A stretch of 64,000 bases of DNA, taken from positions 47,901,640-47,965,639 of the forward strand of contig OY978526.1 in NCBI GenBank assembly GCA_963854835.1, given 5' to 3'. The stretch's first letter is position 1. Every line of letters starts with the position of its first letter. Position numbers and translations under genes: made by a program. Below, piece by piece: positions 56,758-64,000 of the stretch. The notes beneath the pieces were generated by a model, which was not told the DNA's origin, searched no databases, and worked only from the letters and a program-made list of their open reading frames with translations. The stretch comes from Megamerina dolium. Its lineage: Eukaryota > Arthropoda > Insecta > Diptera > Megamerinidae.

Positions 56758-57046
56758 ATATCCTGGATAATGTAATATGCAAGGTATATTCATTTCGGTC
56801 AGATGTTTGTAACCACTTGAAGGAATCTCCGGAGATATAGAAAATTATATATATGTCAATCCGTCAGTCCGTCTATCACCTGGCTGGTTCGCACGATAAC
56901 TTGAGCTAATATTGAGCTATATACGAAATTTGGCATAAGTAACTTATGATCCAATGGTACGGAGGGGATTAATATTGGGCATGATTGGTCAACAGCCACG
57001 CGCACACCAAGAATTCAATGAAACTAACCTCGGAATTTTCAAAATT
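56758..57046 (+). repeat. Dispersed repeat R4, copy 1
   Basis: Matches the complement of 63280-63590: GGTATATTCATTTCGGTCAG, ATCTCCGGAGATATAGAAAA, CACCTGGCTGGTTCGCACGA, AAATTTGGCATAAGTAAC and AACCTCGGAATTTTCAAAAT. It has a CCGTC-CCGTC pattern. Similarity stops at 57046. Confidence 0.8.
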
Positions 57047-57984
57047 TTAAACTTACTATTACTCACTTAATATACCATCTGGGACAACAATATTTGGCGT
57101 GTGGAGTTATATTATATTGCCACATAATCTTGCCAGAAATGGGTGAGCCACGCCTATTTTCTATAGTAGCTCCCATACAAAGTATCGGTACTTCTTTTAA
57201 ATTGAAACACCTGTAACTTCTACACTCTTCTGTCTAGAATAACCATAATTGAAACTTAAATTAATATGGTATTCGGAAATAATGTGGCAATGTGTGTTGG
57301 CCAGGCTCGCCCATCTCTTTTAAATATAGTTATCTTTACAGTGCTAATCGATAACGTAAATATGGTTATTCTACGCTAAATAGATGGTAAGTTATGGTGA
57401 TTAAAAATTTTTTTTAATTTCTCGACTTTGTATGGGAGCCACATAAATAAGTGGGCGTGGCATGCTGATTTTTTGCCAGATTATCTCCGACTACCATATT
57501 AGCCTAAATTTTAATTATAATTGTTCTAGACACAAGATTGCAGAAGTTACAGCTATTTCAATTTAAAAGAATTTCAGTCATTTTGTATGGGCGCTGCTAT
57601 AAACAATGGTCATGGCACGCCCATTTCCTATAGCCTAGTTGCTTTTACAATACTAATCCAAACCTTAAGTCTCGTTGTACTACGCTAAATGGTTTGTAAG
57701 TTATGAAGCTTTAAACTTTTAGTTTAATTCCCTAGACTTTGTAAGGGAGACCCATGAAGGAGTGGGCGTGGCATACTGATTTTCTGCCATATTATTTCCG
57801 ACTAACATGTTAATCTAAGTGTCAATTATGGTTATTCTGGACAGAAGATTGTAGAAGTTACAGCTGTTTCAATTTGAAAGAAGTACAGACACTTTGTATG
57901 GGAGGTTATGTAGTAGTACATTATATATCTATGTGCCAAAAATTGTTGTCCCAGATGGTATATCAAGTGAGTTATAGTAATATA
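57047..57984. repeat. Inverted-repeat (fold-back-like) element
   Basis: The left part (57050-57270) and the complement of the right part (57770-57975) match over roughly 200 bp: CTCACTTAATATACCATCTG, GGGACAACAATATTTGGC, CTCCCATACAAAGT and TTCTGTC-AGAATAACCATAA. Within it the segment 57427-57590 is repeated directly at 57737-57903 (GTGGGCGTGGCAT-CTGATTTT, AAGATTG-AGAAGTTACAGCT). No ORF. Confidence 0.75.
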
Positions 57985-58306
57985 CGGTGCCGTGGCTCAG
58001 TGGTTAGTGTGTTGGCCTTCTGATCTGTAGGTCGTAGTTCAATCCCCGGCTGATGCATAACAAATTTAATATCGAAAACATTTTTCTTTCGAACGGTACC
58101 CACCTGTCGGCAAGCAATTGGCAATTCTTCCGACAGTAACAACTTGCCATGAAAAAGCTTCTAAAAGAACTTTGTGACAAAGCTCATAAAAAGTGATGTC
58201 ACAAGGGTTCTGGCTAAAATAAGTAGGTCCCTTCTAATACTGTCCAAATTTAACAGCAATGGAAGAGAAGCTTGGCCAATGAGCCCTTCGGGGCTTTTAG
58301 TGCCAT
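57985..58306 (+). repeat. tRNA-derived SINE, copy 4 (reference copy)
   Basis: The tRNA-like head has CCGTGGCTCAGTGGTTAGTG (A box) and GTAGTTCAATCCCCGG (B box). The body has CGGTACCCACCTGTCGGC and AAGCAATTGGCAATTCTTCC. The 3' end GCCCTTCGGGGCTTTTAGTG runs into (TA)n. About 320 bp, the only copy with a full head and body. Confidence 0.85.
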
Positions 58307-58731
58307 ATATATATATATATATATTAGGGTGGGTCAAATTGTAGGGGGACGAAAAAATGTTAAGGGGCTCATCGAGATTCTTGTTCTACGGGTCATTTGA
58401 AGATACTTTTCCAAAGAAACCATAGCTCTAAAATGATTTTTTCAAAATAGGTTTTTTCCCCAAATACTCAAGAATAGATGTAAAAAAAAAATGCTATTTT
58501 CTCTAGCCAAATGTGTATGTGGGGGTTTTTGGATCGAGGAATCCATTTTTGAGATCTATTTTTATTTTTGAGCACCACCAGAGGGCGCTTTCGTTCATTT
58601 TTTAATTTTATCGTTTTTTTGGGTAAATTTACGAAATTTTTCGTGTAAATTGACGAATATTTGATTTTCTCATAAGACAACCCAAAACTTTAAATAGCCC
58701 ATAGTGTTTAGCGTTAAAAATTATGGAGGAA

Positions 58732-58753
58732 GGGGGGGGGGGGGGGGGGGGGG
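58732..58753 (+). repeat. Run of 22 G
   Basis: An uninterrupted poly-G tract inside the long-TIR element, next to GGAGGAA. Very unusual in this AT-rich context. Confidence 0.9.
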
Positions 58754-58942
58754 TTATTCATTCACGACCTATATCGAATTTAAGACAAAGAGTAAACAAA
58801 GCATATTTTACTTTATTTTTTTCTTCTAAAATTCAACATAACAAATAATAAAAGCATATAAAATATAATTAATAAAAAAAATTAATTGAATTCAGTAATT
58901 AAGAAACAAAACGAAGAGTTTTAGGAAATAAACGCGAAGGAG

Positions 58943-60937
58943 TTATTTTTGAAAGTCTTTCTTGCTGTCAAGTCTAGCGAATTTTTCACGACTTTCTAAT
59001 GTCACCGCCATAACTCCTTCTCGATTATGTTCTAAAACTCTTTTGGATACACTAGCCAGCAATTGAACATGTCTTTCCGTTCCTTGTATGTGTACTGGAA
59101 TTTTCGGATCAGGCAGCGGTGGATCAATGTCTTCTAAATATTGTTGTAGATATTCATAAGGAATATTTCGAGTGAATGGTGGTTCGAATAAGATTGAATT
59201 ATCATTCATATCAATCATATTCGTAAAATCTGTGCAATTGAAGTTTATGATAGGCTTTTTATAAACTCTCAGTAGCATCGGATCTTCCACATGGTTACGG
59301 TAGTGTAAAATTTTTTTTAGAGCTAAGTCGCGTATTTTTTTTTCATCGTCGAACAACATTGCCAATAAAATGTTTTCTGAGTGAGCATAATACGAGTTTT
59401 CTTTAACAACATTATTTACAATTTGGCTTAAATTCGAATCCAAATATTGAGTCCAACGTATGAATTTATAAAATAATACACTACCGTGCACGACAGAGTT
59501 GTAATATTTAATATTGAAGTACATTGGCGTATATACTTTAATTATATAGTTTGCCAGAATTTTTAAATTTGTAGATGGCTTGTTGGTTGTCACTTATAAC
59601 CGTAATAATCTACTGGCCTTGGTGAGCCAATGAGAATGTGCTATTGGCCCTGGTTTAATGTTGGCCAAATCCGCCAAATGCCGTAACGGAAGCTCGTTAA
59701 AGTGGAGAAGGCACACAAACCAATGCAGTGGTCTGTTTAACTGCATTTCGAATCGTCGCAAAATTCCATTTCTTATGCCAGTATTTGCTCGCTCACCATC
59801 ACAGCATATGCCAATCAAAGAATCTAGAGACATTGCTTTGTTGATGAAAAATTCGTTCAATTTGATGACTTTGTGTTCAGAATCTTCATTTTCTACTTTT
59901 ATGTAGCCTAATAATTGGGAATGTGGTTCCTTTAAAACAACTAGGTGAGGTTCTTTCACCATCCTTGGATGCAATTTGTTATCGATTTTTTCCATCGTTA
60001 AAGAATCATTTTTTCTGCCGTCGAATGAAAATGCAATTAAATTGGAAGCATCATACCGATTATGAAGCACTTTTTGTCTACATTTAACTTTTTCTCTACG
60101 AACTTTAGACTTGTCCATAATGACAAGATTGCCATGACCATCTTTGACGCCAATGTCTTCCATAAGAGATGTTGCCAATGCTGATGCTATTCTATCTGAC
60201 ACACCAAATCTGTCACACATCATAGCAAACTTGAAAGCATCGTATCTGGGTGTATATGGTCCTCGTTTCGTTTGAGATGCATTTTGTGCTTCTACTAAAT
60301 GTGTACTATGCTCATAATCACTTTCCTGGTCTTCTTCTGGCACGTATGTTAGACCCTGGCTCTCTTCAATTGTTTCTATTATTGTAGATGTAGGTGCTTG
60401 CTCTTCAATTTCTGTCTGGTATTCCGGTATCGTAGATCTTCTGTCATTATGTTGATCCATCATAAACTCTTTCAACTCTTCTGGAATCATTCCACATGAG
60501 CATAGAGCAGCTTTCAAGTCACATTTACATTTCCCAATGTAAAAAAATTCTTTTATGGATCGTAAGAAAGATGTGAGACTGGAGCCTTTTGCTTTGCATT
60601 TATCTGCAGTGTAGTATTTGTCAAGCAAGGTATTCAATTTTCTAACAATATTTCGTTTGCATATAATTTATTTATTTAGTTTGCTCCAAATTCCAATCAA
60701 TTTGTCTGTCACTTGAGGAGTAAATGTTTTATATGAAAACATTTCACTTTGCATTTTAGCTCGTTCGGCCAAGAAAAAATAGCATCTTAAAATATCCTGT
60801 TTAGTTGGCAGATTCAGACCAGTCAAATCAGAAGACATACCAAAAGCAGGAACATCGTGAGAAGGCATATGTTTCAAACTACTTTCGGTACTTATTGATG
60901 TTGGTGCGGCTTGTGATGTTGACGGCAATAGATCCAT
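58943..60937 (-). pseudogene. Long-TIR transposase, copy 2, two stops
   Basis: From 60937 the protein matches copy 1, but GAA becomes TAA after WSKLNK (60665-60667). The frame continues to FDGRKNDS, CCDGERANTG and HFNELPLRHLADLANIKPGP. It then reads IAHSHWLTKASRLLRL with TAA at 59594-59596, and in the same frame TTNKPSTNLKILANYIIK continues to SRKDF-like SKKDFQK. So the C-terminal domain is joined in frame apart from one stop, giving about 665 codons in all. C-terminal motifs are SENILLAMLF and PVHIQGTERHV. This shows that the two ORFs are one ancestral protein. Confidence 0.75.
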
Positions 60938-61474
60938 GTTTAAAATTAAATATTAATTAATTAATTTATAAATATTAAGATTTTCCAGCTAGATTTTGAG
61001 GTTTTCTTCCTTCAAAAGCTGGTAAAAATGTGATTTAGGTCTTAGCTTGAAATCTATCGATTTTATTTTTAGAAAAGCTGGAAAAAGGAACAAAATGTAT
61101 GGAATATGACTTAACAATTTATAATTCGAGTATGTATTTTGAATATATTCAATACAAAGTCAAAAATTCGTCTATTTCCACAACAGTATCGTATATTTTT
61201 CCAAAAAAATGTACGAAAGCGCCCTCTGGCGGCACTCAAAAATAAAAATTAATGTCAAAAATGGATTCCGCGACCCAAAAAACCCCCACATACACATTTG
61301 GCTAAAGGAAATAGCATTTTTTTGCCTCTATTCTCGAATATTTCTAGAAAAAATACCTATTTTGAAAAAGCCGGGGGCTCGGAGCTATGGTTTCTTTGGC
61401 AAATTTGCTTAGAATGACCCATAGAATAAGAATCACGATGAGCCTTTGGGTCGAAAAAATTTGACCCACCCTAA

Positions 61475-61490
61475 TATATATATATATATA
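61475..61490. repeat. (TA)n between two elements
   Basis: 16 bp of TA shared as flank by the long-TIR element and the Tc1 element. Confidence 0.9.
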
Positions 61491-63138
61491 CAGTGGCTCA
61501 CAGCTTATTTCGTACAGTGTATATATTTTTATGTAAATGGCTGTAACATCGAAACTAAAAAACTTATCGATAAGTTTTGAATGTAGATGTCTGTGTATGT
61601 GTTTAGTAAACCTAATAAGAAAACGGGGAACCCCAAAAATTTTTCTTTTTGTTATGCAAGAGAGAAAAACTATTGATCAGCTGATTTTCAGCTCACATCT
61701 TATTTCGTACACAAACTTCAATGTAGGTAAGTTTCATTCTGCCGCGCAGTTACAAAGTTTTTTTGAATTGTATGAGTTTTTGGACCTTTTTAACTATTAT
61801 AACAATTTTTATTATTATTATTTTAAATAGTTAAAGTGCTGTAAATTAAACATTTAGCTTTATGGGTCATCGTACAACGATGGAACAGCGTAAACTGGTA
61901 ATTAAACATTTTAGGAAAGGTCAGAGTGTGCGAAAAATTGCTGAAATGACAAATTTAAGTGCCTCAACTGTCCAATACATCATTCAACGCTTCGTTCGCG
62001 AAAATCGGTTGGAGAACAAGGGCAGAGAAGCACCTAATAAGATTTTCAACGCATCAGACGAGCGTTATATTGTACGAAAAATTAAGAAAAATCCAAAGTT
62101 ATCCGCTCCGAAGTTGGCTGCAGAGGTTCAGCGTGAAATAGGAAAATCATCCAGTGCTGAAACTGTCCGACGTGTGCTGCGCAATCATGACTTGAACGGT
62201 CGAGTAGCCCGAAAGAAACCATTCATTTCGAAAATGAATATACAACGCCGACTTGACTTCGCCAAAGAGCATATTATTAATACTCCTGCGTTCTGGAATA
62301 CCGTTATTTTCGCGGATGCGTCTAAGTTTAATATTTTTGGCTCGGACGGAATGTCATATGTTTGGCGTAAAGCTAATACCGAGCTAAACAAGGAGAACCT
62401 TAAGCCCACAGTGAAGCATGGTGGCGGTAGCGTGATGGTTTGGGCCTGTATGTCAGCAGCCGGAGTAGGTGAATTGGTTTTTATTGAGGGAACAATGGAC
62501 AAAATGAAGTACCTCGAGATTCTGAAAAACAATTTACTTCAAAGTGCAGACAAACTGGGTTTGCGGGAAGAATTTCGGTATTACCAAGATAATGACCCAA
62601 AACATAAATCTGGGATTGTGCAATCTTGGCTTATTTGAACTGCTCACACTTGATGTCTCCACCACCACAGTCACCTGACATGAATGTGATTGAAAATCTT
62701 TAGTCTATTTTGGACAATAAAATAAGAACACACAAGATTTCTAATAAGCAAGACCTAAAGAAGGTACTGATGGAGGAATGGAAAAAAATCACACCAGACA
62801 TCACTCAAAAATTGGTGGATTCAATGCCAAGTAGACTCCAGGCTGTCATTAACGCTAAGGGATGTCATACTAAATATTAAAATCAACTTACTTTGTTTTT
62901 AGTTTGAACTTAAAGAGACTGTACGAAATAAGCTGTGACATGAATTTTCCTATTTTTTTCTTATTTTATTTTTTTATAGTGTCAAACACTAAAATTTTGA
63001 AAAAGTAAATTTTGGAAAATATAAAACAAACCTTCCTTTCAAAAATGGCATTTATATTTTGTTCAAATTTTTGCTATATTAGGAATTACGACTGCAGCAA
63101 TTTTTAAACTGTCACTGTACGAAATAAGCTGGGAGCCA

Positions 63139-63141
<3 letters not shown>
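61491..63141 (+). mobile_element. Tc1-like element (DD34E), 1651 bp, copy B
   Basis: Same ends and length as 33551-35201, opposite orientation, flanked by TA in (TA)n. Outer ends CAGTGGCTC-CAGCTTATTT with inner direct copies (TCACATCTTATTTCGTACA near 61691; TGTACGAAATAAGCTGTGAC near 62921). Confidence 0.92.
61862..62880 (+). pseudogene. Tc1 transposase, copy B, same lesions as copy A
   Basis: Starts MGHRTTMEQRKLVIKHFRKG. In FADASKFNIFGSDG the catalytic DES has become DAS (the catalytic Asp remains). KHGGGSVMVWACMSAAG is canonical. The frame breaks at QSWLI exactly as in copy A, resumes as AYLNCSHLMSPPPQSPDMNV, has TAG after IENL, and ends CHTKY. About 339 codons if the missing G is counted. 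Confidence 0.9.

Positions 63142-63199
<58 letters not shown>
63142..63199. repeat. (TA)n microsatellite
   Basis: About 55 bp of TA followed by a T-run, flanking the Tc1 copy. Confidence 0.92.
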
Positions 63200-63206
<7 letters not shown>

Positions 63207-63234
63207 TTCTTTAAACTCCTAATTGGAGCATAGG

Positions 63235-63590
63235 GCCTCATATATATAGCAAATTAAATATTTTGAAAATTCCGAGGTTAGTCGCTTTGAATGCTTGGTG
63301 TGGGCGTGGCTATTAACCGATCATGCCCAATATCAATTCCCTCTGTACACTTGGATCATAGGTTACTTATGCCAAATTTCGTCAAAATAGGTCAATATTT
63401 GCTCAAGTTTTCGTGCGAACCAGCCAGGTGACAGACAGACGGACAGACGGACATCATTAAATCGAAAATTTAAACGGCGCTTATCACGAATATATATAAT
63501 TTTCTATATCTCCGGAGATTTCTTCAAGTGGTTACAAACATCTGACCGAAATGAATATACCTTACATATTGCATTATGCAGGGTATAAAA
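63235..63590 (-). repeat. Dispersed repeat R4, copy 2
   Basis: Complement of the R4 sequence at 56758-57046, with the fuller GTCCGTCTGTCCGTCTGTCT run and a TTTTATACCCTGCATAATGC start. No ORF. Confidence 0.8.
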
Positions 63591-64000
63591 ATACTCCAGT
63601 CCGGCTGTTTTTCTAGACCAATTCGTTTAAGATTTTTAGTCGCAAAATTAACTTCTTAAAATACTGCTCATAAAACTTTTTTATAAAAAAGTCAGTATAA
63701 TAAAAAACTAGTTTAAAATGTAAATATTCCATTGTAGAATTACCTGTTGAATCCAAACATGGTAAAATAAAATTGATAGAAATGTTTTATAACAACAAAA
63801 TGTGTTCAACTAAATAAGCGTTCCCGGAATATTGCTAATAGAATAACAATTGGTAATTAATCGATAAAAACATATATCACCCCTAAAACCCAGCATTCGC
63901 AATTACAGTTATTCAAATAAGTAAGCAAATTAGCAACTATGAATTGATCGCAAAATTAAAATTGTAGTACTAACATAAATTTTCTTCTTACTGATACTTA
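63591..64000. other. No recognisable gene
   Basis: AT-rich to the end of the window. Confidence 0.5.

Larger units (their letters stand above)
58324..61474 (-). mobile_element. Long-TIR DNA transposon of uncertain superfamily, copy 2
   Basis: 3151 bp between TTAGGGTGGGTC and its complement, flanked by (TA)n on both sides (SINE tail at the left, a 16-bp TA run at the right). TIRs are about 265 bp (58324-58595 and 61210-61474), ending with GAGGGCGCTTTCGT. It keeps a 190-bp inner left segment that copy 1 lacks, including a 22-G run. Confidence 0.88.

Overview
The window is eukaryotic, AT-rich and almost entirely made of transposable elements. I found no convincing host gene. Introns of 51-65 bp with GT/AG borders, and the mix of piggyBac, mariner/Tc1, DD41D (rosa-type), Harbinger, BEL/Pao, Ty3/gypsy, Copia and LINE sequences, suggest a higher dipteran. 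A tephritid fruit fly is my best guess, by inference only.

Layout. 1-6.2 kb: a LINE tail, a Harbinger-type MITE, a tRNA-derived SINE, an apparently intact piggyBac element with a one-intron transposase, then mariner and LINE relics. 6.4-14.2 kb: a Copia gag relic and two decayed LINEs on opposite strands. 14.7-18.0 kb: an internally deleted Ty3/gypsy element with both LTRs, an ATAT target duplication and a SINE inside gag. 18.8-22.4 kb: a mariner element inside a possible hAT remnant, then a Copia RT/RNase H relic. 22.4-30 kb: one dispersed repeat split by a second piggyBac element (TTAA), a long-TIR element in a (TA)n tract, and a DD41D element. An uninterrupted copy of this repeat lies at 43.4-44.2 kb. 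30-39.4 kb: more nested insertions: Tc1 in a MITE, Harbinger and Tc1 in a second repeat, and a SINE in a DD41D relic. 41.8-45.4 kb: a mariner and a third rosa-like copy. 46.3-53.8 kb: a full-length BEL/Pao element whose two LTRs look identical. 54.8-64 kb: a 521-bp MITE, a solo gypsy LTR, an inverted-repeat element, a SINE, the second long-TIR element and the second copy of the 1651-bp Tc1 element.

The most interesting items are these. First, the long-TIR family at 25551-28502 and 58324-61474 has a transposase-like protein I cannot place in a superfamily, and both copies sit in (TA)n. Second, both piggyBac elements carry several subterminal palindromes of the form GGG-N10-CCC. Third, the two 1651-bp Tc1 copies share the same two coding lesions, so a defective copy was probably mobilised in trans. 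Paralogous empty sites inside the window let several insertions be reconstructed without outside data.
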